A stretch of DNA of 64,000 nucleotides from UBA9926 sp018645765 (GTDB lineage: Bacteria; Pseudomonadota; Gammaproteobacteria; Pseudomonadales; Azotimanducaceae): contig CASIBO010000005.1 in the NCBI GenBank assembly GCA_949372755.1, forward strand, positions 62,001 to 126,000. The letters are read 5' to 3'. The notes below the pieces were generated by a model that worked only from the letters and a program-made list of their open reading frames with translations, had not been told where the DNA came from and did not search any database. The first letter of the stretch is position 1. Every line of letters begins with the position of its first letter. Below, piece by piece: positions 33,705-42,860 of this stretch. The translations under genes and the position numbers were made by a program.

Positions 33705-36278
33705 GTGCTTGAAGCTTATCGACAACACGTTCAAGAACGCGCCGACGCGGGCATTGTGCCCAAGCCTTTAACTGCTGAGCAGGTTCATGGTCTGACGGCC
33801 CTGTTAACGGACCCACCCCCCGGAGAAGAAGCCTTCTTACTCGAGCTTATCAGCGATCGAGTGCCAGCAGGTGTCGATGACGCCGCGTATATCAAGGCCG
33901 GCTATCTGGCCGCCATTGCGAAAGGTGAAACCGCGTCACCGCTCATCAATCCTGCCCTTGCAACCCAATTGCTGGGCACCATGCTCGGCGGCTATAACAT
34001 TGAACCCTTGATCGACCTTTTAGACCACGACGATGTGGCCGACGACGCGGCAGCGGCTTTGTCTAAAACCTTACTGATGTTTGATGCCTTTTTTGATGTC
34101 GTCGAAAAAGCTAAGACTAACGCGCAGGCTGCCAAGGTCCTTAAAGCCTGGGCGGATGCCGATTGGTTCACCCGCAAGCCGGCCCTGGCTGACGCCATTA
34201 CCGTTACCGTTTTTATGGTTGAAGGCGAAACCAATACCGACGATCTGTCCCCGGCAGGGGATGCCTGGAGCCGCCCTGATATTCCGCTGCATGCCAAATC
34301 CATGCTGATCAACACGATGGACAAGCCACTTGAAACCATCGAGCAGCTAAAAACCCAAGGTTTCCCAATCGCGTATGTTGGTGACGTTGTGGGTACTGGG
34401 TCATCCCGGAAGTCGGCAACCAATTCAGTGCTCTGGCACATGGGGGACGACGTACCGCATATCCCAAACAAGCGTGATGGTGGCTTCGTATTGGGTGGCA
34501 AAATTGCCCCCATCTTTTTCAACACGATGGAAGATGCCGGCGCATTGCCGATCGAGTGCGACGTCAGCGCGCTCAAGATGGGCCAAATCATCAATATCCA
34601 TCCATATGACGGCAAAATTACCGACCAATCCGGCACGGTTTTGTCCAACTTTGAACTGGCCAATGAAGTCCTCTTGGACGAAGTTCGCGCCGGCGGTAGG
34701 ATCCCGCTGATTATCGGCCGCGGTCTAACAGAACGTGCGCGAGAGGCCCTAGGTCTTGGCCCATCCGAGGTCTTCCGAAAAGATCTGCCTGCCGCGAGCA
34801 GCCAGCAAGGCTACACCTTGGCGCAAAAGATTGTTGGTAAAGCGTGCGGCCTGCCTGGCATACGCCCCGGCGACTATTGCGAACCGAGAATGACAACGGT
34901 TGGCTCTCAGGACACAACCGGCCCGATGACCCGCGACGAACTTAAAGAACTCGCTTGCCTTGGCTTTTCGGCCGATCTTGTCATGCAATCGTTTTGCCAT
35001 ACGGCGGCTTATCCAAAGCCAGTCGATATCGAAACCCAGCACCAACTCCCTGACTTTATCCAAACTCGCGGTGGCGTTGCGTTGCGGCCAGGTGACGGGA
35101 TTATCCATTCTTGGCTGAATCGAATGTTATTGCCCGACACCGTCGGCACAGGCGGCGATTCTCATACGCGCTTCCCAATGGGCATTAGCTTTCCAGCCGG
35201 TTCGGGATTGGTTGCCTTTGCTGCAGCCCTCGGGGTCATGCCACTTGATATGCCGGAGTCTGTTCTGGTCCGGTTCAAGGGTGAAATGCAACCCGGGATC
35301 ACCTTGCGCGATCTGGTCAACGCCATTCCTTACGCCGCTATTCAACGGGGTCTGCTTACGGTTGCGAAAGAAGGTAAAAAGAATGTTTTCAGCGGCCGGA
35401 TCCTTGAAATCGAGGGACTTCCTAATCTAAAAGTCGAACAGGCTTTTGAGATTTCGGATGCTTCAGCAGAACGATCCGCTGGTGGGTGCACCATTCAACT
35501 GGGTGAGGCTTCGATCAAAGAATACCTCACCTCAAACGTCACCTTATTGAAGTGGATGATTGCGCAAGGTTATGGCGATACCCGAACCATCTCGCGTCGA
35601 ATCGACGCGATGAACGAGTGGCTCGACAACCCAACCTTGATGACGCCGGACCCTGACGCCAACTATTATGAAATTATCGAAATTGACCTGAACGAAATTA
35701 AAGAACCTCTGCTCGCCTGCCCCAACGACCCTGATGATGTGAAGCCTTTGTCAGAAGTCGCCGGTCGAAAGATCGATGAAGTTTTCATCGGCTCGTGTAT
35801 GACCAACATTGGGCACTTTAGAGCCGCCGCTAATATGCTCCAAAATGCGAAATCCATCCCGACCCGGCTGTGGATTTCTCCCCCCACTAAAATGGACGAG
35901 CATCAACTGATGGAAGAAGGCGTCTATAATGTCTTTGCCCAGGCCGGTGCGCGAACCGAGATGCCAGGATGCTCTTTGTGCATGGGCAATCAAGCCCGAA
36001 TTGCGCCCAAGTCGACGGCCGTCTCGACCTCAACGCGAAACTTTCCGAATCGTCTTGGCGATGGCGCAGATGTCTTCCTTGCCTCGGCGGAACTCGCAGC
36101 AGTGGCCAGTATTTTGGGCAAGTTGCCGAGCGTTGAAGAGTATCAGGCGTACGCGAAGAACCTAGAGCCCATGAGCGCGGAAATTTATCGCTATCTCAAC
36201 TTTAACGAAATCGAGTCCTTTCAAAAGTCTGCTGATAGCGCGCTGATCCCCACCGTCAATGTGGTCGAGGTCGGTTAA
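33705..36278 (+). CDS. acnB: Aconitate hydratase B
   Basis: 857 residues. Starts GTG (33705) as MLEAYRQHVQERADAGI, agreeing with AcnB N-termini. Order: HEAT-like domain (1-160), then domains 4 and 1-3 in the AcnB arrangement. The three 4Fe-4S cysteines are one in IGSCMTNIGHFRA and two in MPGCSLCMGNQARI near the end. It converts citrate to isocitrate and, as apo-protein, can bind mRNA; some AcnB also act on 2-methylcitrate. Stand-alone with its own hairpin after the stop. Confidence 0.98.
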   Translation: MLEAYRQHVQERADAGIVPKPLTAEQVHGLTALLTDPPPGEEAFLLELISDRVPAGVDDAAYIKAGYLAAIAKGETASPLINPALATQLLGTMLGGYNIEPLIDLLDHDDVADDAAAALSKTLLMFDAFFDVVEKAKTNAQAAKVLKAWADADWFTRKPALADAITVTVFMVEGETNTDDLSPAGDAWSRPDIPLHAKSMLINTMDKPLETIEQLKTQGFPIAYVGDVVGTGSSRKSATNSVLWHMGDDVPHIPNKRDGGFVLGGKIAPIFFNTMEDAGALPIECDVSALKMGQIINIHPYDGKITDQSGTVLSNFELANEVLLDEVRAGGRIPLIIGRGLTERAREALGLGPSEVFRKDLPAASSQQGYTLAQKIVGKACGLPGIRPGDYCEPRMTTVGSQDTTGPMTRDELKELACLGFSADLVMQSFCHTAAYPKPVDIETQHQLPDFIQTRGGVALRPGDGIIHSWLNRMLLPDTVGTGGDSHTRFPMGISFPAGSGLVAFAAALGVMPLDMPESVLVRFKGEMQPGITLRDLVNAIPYAAIQRGLLTVAKEGKKNVFSGRILEIEGLPNLKVEQAFEISDASAERSAGGCTIQLGEASIKEYLTSNVTLLKWMIAQGYGDTRTISRRIDAMNEWLDNPTLMTPDPDANYYEIIEIDLNEIKEPLLACPNDPDDVKPLSEVAGRKIDEVFIGSCMTNIGHFRAAANMLQNAKSIPTRLWISPPTKMDEHQLMEEGVYNVFAQAGARTEMPGCSLCMGNQARIAPKSTAVSTSTRNFPNRLGDGADVFLASAELAAVASILGKLPSVEEYQAYAKNLEPMSAEIYRYLNFNEIESFQKSADSALIPTVNVVEVG

Positions 36279-36286
36279 TCTCGCGA

Positions 36287-36316
36287 CGAAAACGGGCTCA
36301 CAAGGGCCCGTTTTCG
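36287..36316 (+). terminator. Hairpin terminator after acnB
   Basis: A perfect 11-bp stem CGAAAACGGGC / GCCCGTTTTCG with an 8-base loop, starting 8 bases after the acnB stop. The T's are partly in the stem, as in A/T-flanked bidirectional terminators. Confidence 0.72.
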
Positions 36317-36366
36317 ATCAGCCCTTATCGTCAGATGGCAAGTTCAGGCAACCAACACTCAAGACC

Positions 36367-38355
36367 CTAACGCCCTGTCAACCTCATCCAAGTCAGTCTC
36401 ACCTTCAGCACCAGCAATGCCTTTGAGACACTGCTTGATGACACACTCTGATCTTCTTGGTAAAGCCGCAATCCGAACTTCTCAACAAATGCCTGCGCAA
36501 GCGCTGCCTCAGCTGGACGCACCGAATGCCAGGCTTCTTGACACTGCGCAACCCCTGCCCCGGGACCAACTTGATCGAGCGTCAACCCGTCCAAACAATT
36601 CACATAGCCTCGATACCACCGGGCTTCTTGTGATAACCCTCTCCGAAAGGGTGGCGCAACCAAGCCAACCGTAATCACTCCTAAACCAAGTAAAAAAGCA
36701 GCCAAAGCAAGGGGCGCTAGGTCTTCAAGTTCAAGGCCCGGCCAAATCATGGATAACCAACGCAATTGCTGAGCCTCGTCATAATTCACAACGACCCGAT
36801 CCCAGAGGTGACTCAGCGCCTGCACTTGCAATTGAAGATCAAAAAGCCATCCCAGGCTTCGCATTTGGAAATAATCCCAAGCTTCACCGGTCATCAAACC
36901 ATCCATGCCTGCAGCTGATGCGCTCATCCCTGCCTCAATTCGCTCAGGCGCGACAAACGCCGTTGGATCCACTCGGCGCCAGCCCTCCCCTTGAACCCAC
37001 ACCTCAGACCAGGCATGGGCATCGAACTGGCGCACCTCGATGTAGTTCCCCGATGGGTTGTATGCCCCACCCTGATACCCTAAAACCACTCTTGCCGGGA
37101 TGCCCGCAGCCCGCATAACCCAGGTAAAACTCGCGGCAAAATGCTCACAAAATCCGCGTCGCGCCTCAAACAAGAAGTGATCAATCGAGTCACCTTCGCT
37201 CGCACCTGGGCTTAAGGTGTAAGTAAAGTCATCGAAGTACCAAGCCAGCACAGTTTGAATCACTGCATCCGGTGCTCGATGACCGTCGGCAAGCGATGCG
37301 CCGTAGGCTTGCGCCAAAGGGTTGGTCCTCTGCGGCAGCGCAAGGTACGCGGCGCGCTCCGCCTTTGACAACTCTGCCCCATAGACCGCGTTGAGACTGC
37401 TCCGCATTTGATACTGGCTTACGGTTTGTAAGACGCTCGCAGTGCGAACAAACCCGAGCGGATCTAGACTCGCCGACGCGCCTTCGACGGACAGAACTCG
37501 ATCTAATGATGGTATTACCGGGACCCGCATCGGCTGACTCAGAAGCTCATAATCAATCACCTTGCTTTGAGTCCGGACGGTGGTACTGGGCATCGGCCTC
37601 GGCGGTGACCCGACGACCCATCCGTCCTCGGAAACCTCGCTCAATACCAAGGCACGCCAATAGAGGTCTCTTGAGGCTGGTGGCGCTGCCGTAAAATTGA
37701 CTCGAAAGGCCAGCGCATCGGACTGCACCAAACTGTGAATATCCCCCAGCATCAAACGATCGCTCAGCCCAGTGACAGCCGTCCCCTTCTCCAACGGGAT
37801 CGTCCAAAAAGGACTGAGCCTTGGGAAAAAAACAAACAAGATTACGAGCAACGGTAGCGCTTGCAGAAACGCGATGCTCGCAAGCTTCACCGGTTGCCGC
37901 CCCGGCGCCTGGGTCGAACTCGAATGCACGGCAATCAGTGTGGCCATGACCATCACCAGGCCCGAAAAGGTCACAATGGTTTGCAACAGTGACTCATCAA
38001 ACAAAAAATGGGTCATCGCAACAAAAAAACTCAAAAGCATAATCTGAGAGACGTCTCGTTTCGAGTCGAGTTCAAGCAACTTCGCCGCGTACAGAAACAA
38101 TAAAAGGTCGACCCAAAATTCGACCACCATCGGGCCACCATATTCTCGCCACAGCAACCCCCAGCCAATGAACACGCTAGCTACGGCCACCCACTTCGAG
38201 GGCATCTTTACGTAACCCTGAACTCGCGCGAGCGTCACCGCACCGATCACAAGACAGCAAAATAACATCCACAACGGCATGCGCGATCCATGCGGCGCGA
38301 GCATCAGGCTTTGGCTGGCCAACATCCAGAGCAGCGCTGAGCGATGGACCGTCAC
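36367..38355 (-). CDS. TgpA-like transglutaminase with membrane domain (DUF3488)
   Basis: 662 residues. The N-terminus has five to six membrane helices (DUF3488), then a periplasmic transglutaminase-like domain whose Cys-His-Asp triad is in RRGFCEHFAASFTWVMRAAG (near residue 400), VRQFDAHAWSEVWV and WRRVDPTAFV, followed by a single helix and a C-terminal DUF4129-like tail. In Pseudomonas TgpA is an essential inner-membrane transglutaminase. It is third in a DUF58/MoxR group and starts 3 bases after the DUF58 gene. Confidence 0.92.
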   Translation of the reverse strand: MTVHRSALLWMLASQSLMLAPHGSRMPLWMLFCCLVIGAVTLARVQGYVKMPSKWVAVASVFIGWGLLWREYGGPMVVEFWVDLLLFLYAAKLLELDSKRDVSQIMLLSFFVAMTHFLFDESLLQTIVTFSGLVMVMATLIAVHSSSTQAPGRQPVKLASIAFLQALPLLVILFVFFPRLSPFWTIPLEKGTAVTGLSDRLMLGDIHSLVQSDALAFRVNFTAAPPASRDLYWRALVLSEVSEDGWVVGSPPRPMPSTTVRTQSKVIDYELLSQPMRVPVIPSLDRVLSVEGASASLDPLGFVRTASVLQTVSQYQMRSSLNAVYGAELSKAERAAYLALPQRTNPLAQAYGASLADGHRAPDAVIQTVLAWYFDDFTYTLSPGASEGDSIDHFLFEARRGFCEHFAASFTWVMRAAGIPARVVLGYQGGAYNPSGNYIEVRQFDAHAWSEVWVQGEGWRRVDPTAFVAPERIEAGMSASAAGMDGLMTGEAWDYFQMRSLGWLFDLQLQVQALSHLWDRVVVNYDEAQQLRWLSMIWPGLELEDLAPLALAAFLLGLGVITVGLVAPPFRRGLSQEARWYRGYVNCLDGLTLDQVGPGAGVAQCQEAWHSVRPAEAALAQAFVEKFGLRLYQEDQSVSSSSVSKALLVLKVRLTWMRLTGR

Positions 38356-38358
38356 ACG

Positions 38359-39354
38359 CTAATACCCTGGCCAATCAAAAAGCGCTAAGCGCTTGAGCGC
38401 TTTTCGTTCTTGTCCGGGCCCTGATGCCACGGGCAATTGCTGACCATACAAATCCAAGCCAAAGGCATCCCCGCGCTTTGATGCCGCCTCAATCAGATAG
38501 GCCAGGCCCCCTAGCCGGTCTGCCATCGGCAACGCCTCCAGCGCGGCTAAACGAAGCCATTGACTGGACGATTGCTGAGATTCATAGGATTTAACCGTCA
38601 ATCGGTCGAGTTTGGCGGACGCCCGCCAATGAATATGGCGTTGATCATCGCCGTCTTGGAAATCCCTTAGCGCTTTGACGTCATCCGCCCCTAAGCTCGA
38701 TCGCCGTCCTGCCTTAAGCTCTGAATCCTCTTGGCTCACACGCCCCTCGCAGGGTACCGGTTTCGGATAACTCAGAATCTTGCAGTCAAAGTCCAACCAG
38801 GACCATGCCCTAAACAGCCCAAATGGATACACGGTTTCAAGCCTTAGACGCCCTGGCTCATACCAGCCTCGATGAGCCGGAATACTCTGGCGGAAAATTG
38901 TTGTCCCATTGTGATCAACGCCAAAGCCTTGGGCAACCGGGAGATTCGGCCAATAAAAAAACAACCCATCGTAAACCCGGCCGACATCGCTTTGAACTTG
39001 AAAGGCGACCGAGATCTTTTGCCCCACAAACCCTTCAATGGGCACCGTCTGACTGAGGACCAGTCCCGCCAAATTGCGATAGGTTTGCAGCATCGCCACC
39101 AAAAACAATCCCAGCATCAAAAACGCCAACGCATGGGCCAGTGCATTCTGATAATTAATCCCAGCAATGAGAACCAAAAGCAGGATTAGGACAAAGCCAA
39201 AGCCCTGACGGGTTGGCACAATAAAGATGTTGCGGTGGGTTAATCGGATCGCTTGGGCGGGTGGGACCCGTCGATCCAGCCAAGATTTAAACCGTCTTGT
39301 CCGAAATTTTTCGGCCCGCTGAGACCATTTGGTACTAAGCCACCACATCGACAT
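38359..39354 (-). CDS. DUF58 protein, partner of the MoxR ATPase
   Basis: 331 residues with two N-terminal membrane helices (GFGFVLILLLVLIAGINYQNALAHALAFLMLGLFLVAML) and the DUF58 core signature LKAGRRSSLGADDVKALRDFQDGDDQRHIHWRASAKLDRL. DUF58 proteins resemble von Willebrand A-type proteins and pair with MoxR ATPases as likely chaperone systems. The start overlaps the MoxR gene by 20 bases, indicating co-translation. Confidence 0.92.
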   Translation of the reverse strand: MSMWWLSTKWSQRAEKFRTRRFKSWLDRRVPPAQAIRLTHRNIFIVPTRQGFGFVLILLLVLIAGINYQNALAHALAFLMLGLFLVAMLQTYRNLAGLVLSQTVPIEGFVGQKISVAFQVQSDVGRVYDGLFFYWPNLPVAQGFGVDHNGTTIFRQSIPAHRGWYEPGRLRLETVYPFGLFRAWSWLDFDCKILSYPKPVPCEGRVSQEDSELKAGRRSSLGADDVKALRDFQDGDDQRHIHWRASAKLDRLTVKSYESQQSSSQWLRLAALEALPMADRLGGLAYLIEAASKRGDAFGLDLYGQQLPVASGPGQERKALKRLALFDWPGY

Positions 39355-40255
39355 GGTTCAAAAAATCCGTGATTGAGTGCAACAACCCAGCACGATCCTC
39401 GGTGCTGCGAAACCGCAAACGATGCTGACAAACGGCGGCGAAGACCGCCTGCACATCTTCTGGCGTCACAAAATCGCGGCCCTGCAAAAAGGCCCAGGCT
39501 CGGCTTGCCGTCATCAACGCAAGACCGCCCCTCGGCGAGAGCCCCATCTCAAACAGAGCATCCCCGCGCGACTGCCGAACCAACCGCAGCACATAATTCG
39601 CAATGGCGCTGGCAACCTTTACGGCTCGCACTTCTGCTTGCCAGCCAAGCAATTGCTCCGGCGTACACAAGGCCGATTGATCGAGCACTTTTTGGCGAGT
39701 AGGTTCACCGGTTAACAAAACGAGCTCCGCATCCGCACTGGGATAGCCCATTTGCAGCGTCATCAAGAACCGATCCAACTGCGATTCGGGCAGCGGGTAG
39801 GTCCCCGAGTGATGCAGCGGATTTTGGGTTGCAATGACAAAAAAAGGCGATGGCAACGGATAGGTTATCCCGTCTTGGCTGACCGCGTTTTCTTCCATTG
39901 CCTCAAGCAAGGCGCTTTGGGTTTTCGGCATCGCGCGATTAATTTCATCCGCGAGTAGAATTTGGCTAAATATTGGGCCCGGATGGAACTCGAAATTTTG
40001 CTCACTTTGCCGATATATCGAACTCCCAGTGATATCGCTAGGCAGAACATCAACGGTAAACTGAACCCGCCTGTGCTGCAGCCCAAGCACTCGGCCCAAG
40101 GCGAGCGCGAGAGTGGTCTTTCCAGTGCCAGGCACATCTTCAATCAGCAGGTGTCCACCAGCCAGCAGGCTCGCCAGCGCCAACCGCACTTCTCGCTGCT
40201 TACCCAAGATAATGGCATCGAGCCCCTCTAAAACGCTTTGTACCGACTCATTCAT
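39335..40255 (-). CDS. MoxR family AAA+ ATPase
   Basis: 306 residues. Walker A EDVPGTGKTTLALAL, Walker B ILLADEINRA with sensor PKTQSALLEAMEE, and a C-terminal lid region with LSPRGGLALMTASRAWAFLQGR. MoxR ATPases drive assembly or activation of membrane-associated or metal proteins and normally act with a DUF58 partner, present here. The group MoxR-DUF58-TgpA starts 15 bases after purF and may share its transcript. Confidence 0.94.
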   Translation of the reverse strand: MNESVQSVLEGLDAIILGKQREVRLALASLLAGGHLLIEDVPGTGKTTLALALGRVLGLQHRRVQFTVDVLPSDITGSSIYRQSEQNFEFHPGPIFSQILLADEINRAMPKTQSALLEAMEENAVSQDGITYPLPSPFFVIATQNPLHHSGTYPLPESQLDRFLMTLQMGYPSADAELVLLTGEPTRQKVLDQSALCTPEQLLGWQAEVRAVKVASAIANYVLRLVRQSRGDALFEMGLSPRGGLALMTASRAWAFLQGRDFVTPEDVQAVFAAVCQHRLRFRSTEDRAGLLHSITDFLNHVDVVA

Positions 40256-40270
40256 GGGTTGAGGATCAAT

Positions 40271-41782
40271 TTAATGATAATTGTGTAACTCGCTACGGTG
40301 CTTCGCGCCACCAACCCGCTGCTGTTTCGCCTGGTCATTCCGCTGCTGTTCGATGCGTTCTAGATACCGGGCACTAACCCCCTCTGTAACGTATTCCCCG
40401 TTAAAGACCGAGCAATCAAAACCGTCGATTTTTTCATTGATTCCCGCCGCACAGGCCTGGAGGTCCTCGAGGTCCTGATAAATTAACCCATCAACGCCAA
40501 TATAGGCCTGAATCTCAGCTTCTGTTTGATCGTGCGCGACGAACTCGGTTGGCGCAGGCATATCAATGCCGTAAACATTAGGATGCCGCACGGGCGGCGC
40601 GGCGGAGGCAAGATACACCTTCTTAGCACCCGCATCCCTTGCCATCTGAACAATCTGTCGGGACGTGGTGCCTCGAACGATCGAGTCATCCACCAAAAGC
40701 ACATTCTTCCCTTTAAACTCCAATTCTATCGTGTTGAGTTTACGACGAACTGATTTATAACGCTCTTCCTGTCCGGACATGATAAAGGTTCGCCCGATAT
40801 AGCGATTCTTCACTAAACCTTCTCTGTATTTAACACCCAGCCGGTGCGCCATCGGCAAGGCCGCTGTGCAGCTGGTATCGGGTATGGGGATCACCACATC
40901 GATATCGTGATCGGGCCAAAGCCTTAGGATTTTATCCGCCAGTTTCTCACCCATTTTTAATCGGGTTTTGTAAACTGAAATACCATCCATGATGGAGTCC
41001 GGTCGAGCCAGATACACATGCTCAAAAATACACGGAGACCATCGCGTCTTGACTTCGGTCAACCGGCGATGCAATTGGCCATTCGACTCAATGTAAACCA
41101 CCTCGCCCGGCGCGATATCCTCCATCAACTCAAACCCTAAAACACTCAGCGCCACACTTTCTGAAGCCAACATATAGTCATAACCCGACGGTGCTTTCCT
41201 TCGACCCAAGACCAACGGCCGAATACCGTTTGGATCCCTGAAGCCGACGAGCCCATAGCCCGTAATCAGACTTACCACCGCATAGGCGCCGACTGCACGA
41301 TGATGGACCCGCTCAACGGCTTTAAAAACGTCATCGGGCAGAACCCTTAACCCCGCGATGCCTTGCAACTCATGCGCAAAGACATTGAGTAAAACCTCTG
41401 AGTCACTGCCCGTGTTGATATGCCGACGATCCGTTCGGAACAGCTCCTCGTTGAGCTCATTGGCATTAATTAAATTACCGTTGTGCGCCATACAAATACC
41501 AAAGGGCGAGTTTACATACATCGGTTGCGCCTCGGCAGCACTCGAGGTCCCGGCCGTCGGATATCGCACATGCGCAAGGCCCATATTGCCGGCTAAGGAT
41601 TCTAGATGCGATTGATTAAAAACATCTCGAACCAATCCATTCTCTTTCCGCAAGGTCAGCCGATCGCCTTCGCAGGTGACGATCCCAGCCGCATCCTGCC
41701 CGCGATGTTGCAGCATTGAAATGGCATCATACAGATCAAAACTAACGGGCTTTTGTCCAACCAATCCGACGACACCACACAT
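40271..41782 (-). CDS. purF: Amidophosphoribosyltransferase PurF
   Basis: 503 residues. Starts MCGVVGLVG with the N-terminal catalytic Cys2 of the glutaminase domain; the phosphoribosyltransferase domain contains VLLVDDSIVRGTTSRQIVQMARDAGAKKVY. It starts purine synthesis by making 5-phosphoribosylamine from PRPP and glutamine. Follows cvpA after 4 bases, the classical cvpA-purF pair. No propeptide, as in other gammaproteobacteria. Confidence 0.98.
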   Translation of the reverse strand: MCGVVGLVGQKPVSFDLYDAISMLQHRGQDAAGIVTCEGDRLTLRKENGLVRDVFNQSHLESLAGNMGLAHVRYPTAGTSSAAEAQPMYVNSPFGICMAHNGNLINANELNEELFRTDRRHINTGSDSEVLLNVFAHELQGIAGLRVLPDDVFKAVERVHHRAVGAYAVVSLITGYGLVGFRDPNGIRPLVLGRRKAPSGYDYMLASESVALSVLGFELMEDIAPGEVVYIESNGQLHRRLTEVKTRWSPCIFEHVYLARPDSIMDGISVYKTRLKMGEKLADKILRLWPDHDIDVVIPIPDTSCTAALPMAHRLGVKYREGLVKNRYIGRTFIMSGQEERYKSVRRKLNTIELEFKGKNVLLVDDSIVRGTTSRQIVQMARDAGAKKVYLASAAPPVRHPNVYGIDMPAPTEFVAHDQTEAEIQAYIGVDGLIYQDLEDLQACAAGINEKIDGFDCSVFNGEYVTEGVSARYLERIEQQRNDQAKQQRVGGAKHRSELHNYH

Positions 41783-41786
41783 ATTG

Positions 41787-42302
41787 CTATCCCTTCGCTA
41801 AATTTCGGAGCAGCTGATCGGAGTGTTCTAACACCATCGGCTTTATGACGTTCAGTAAGTCCAGCACCAAAGGCACGAGCCGTGATGCCTGCCACCACGG
41901 ATCTTGTGCCACCGGCGTGAAATAATGCAGCGCCGTAACGCCGAGCAAAACCAGAAGTGCGCCGCGCAAAAAACCAAACACCATACCAAGCAATCTATCG
42001 GCGGCACTCAGTCCGGAGACTCTGACGAGCTCGCTTAGGACCCGTGTCAGAAGCCCACAAACAATCAAGGTTCCTATGATCAAGATGCCATAAGCCATGA
42101 GCGTTCGGGCGGAGGCCATTTCTATATAAGGTGATAAGTGCATCGAGAGTATCGGTGCGAACCAGCGCGCAACAATCACCGCGAGTATCCAGCTACCGAG
42201 CGCTAACGCCTCGCGAACGAAGCCGCGAAAAGCTGACAAGATTGTGGACATCAATAGAATCGCGAGAATGATCCAGTCAAGGTTCGCCAACTCCAAGTTC
42301 AA
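41787..42302 (-). CDS. cvpA: CvpA family membrane protein
   Basis: 171 residues with four predicted membrane helices; begins DWIILAILLMSTILSAFRGFVREALALGSWI, the family's opening signature. CvpA is required for colicin V export in E. coli and for tolerance to bile; mechanism unknown. It overlaps the upstream SPOR gene by 4 bases and precedes purF. Confidence 0.94.
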   Translation of the reverse strand: MNLELANLDWIILAILLMSTILSAFRGFVREALALGSWILAVIVARWFAPILSMHLSPYIEMASARTLMAYGILIIGTLIVCGLLTRVLSELVRVSGLSAADRLLGMVFGFLRGALLVLLGVTALHYFTPVAQDPWWQASRLVPLVLDLLNVIKPMVLEHSDQLLRNLAKG

Positions 42303-42853
42303 CCCCCTACCTGATTCGAGTCGTCTTCAACGCGATAGCGAACAATTTGCACCGACAGGTCCATCTCCGCAGAGAGTTGTTGGCCAACCTTCAACAACGC
42401 ATTTCGATCGAGGGACGGTCCAACCAAAACCTGAAAGAACAAGCCTTCATTGGTTAAACTCCTGAGCACATAACTACCGTGCCCCAAGAGCCGAATGCTT
42501 GCCCTTAATCGAAGGGCATTGTCCTGATCTCGAAAACTCGCTACCTGAAGACTCCAACCAATGGGCAGGCCATTTTGATCTAAGATTTGCCCCGGCTGAT
42601 CGGCGTAATCCGTTTGATCTAATTTATCCAAGGGCATTCTGGCCGCACTTTCGCGCTCTCTGGCTCGCATCTCAGCTTGTAGATCAATCACGGATACTCG
42701 CCGACCCTGGCCGAAGCCGGGTCCTTTTGGGATTTCCGCAAGATACGTATCTCGGTCACGCTCCGAGCCACTAAAGATCATCGGAATAAAAATCACAGCC
42801 AACGCTGTCAGGACAAGAATTCCGACCATGCGGTATTTGAGCTTTGTTTCCAA
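42299..42853 (-). CDS. dedD: SPOR domain protein (DedD-like)
   Basis: 184 residues: short cytoplasmic head, one N-terminal helix (IVGILVLTALAVIFIPMIFSG family-like), a linker, and a C-terminal SPOR domain with SLQVASFRDQDNALRLRASIR and FFQVLVGPSLDR. SPOR domains bind glycan stripped of stem peptides at the division septum. It lies between folC and cvpA as in E. coli and Pseudomonas. Confidence 0.93.
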   Translation of the reverse strand: METKLKYRMVGILVLTALAVIFIPMIFSGSERDRDTYLAEIPKGPGFGQGRRVSVIDLQAEMRARERESAARMPLDKLDQTDYADQPGQILDQNGLPIGWSLQVASFRDQDNALRLRASIRLLGHGSYVLRSLTNEGLFFQVLVGPSLDRNALLKVGQQLSAEMDLSVQIVRYRVEDDSNQVGG

Positions 42854-42860
42854 ATTACTG

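Noticed and set aside
33992..34663. 223-residue frame opposite acnB
   Set aside because: Fully antisense to a strongly conserved gene; Ser/Ala-rich composition mirrors the acnB codons.
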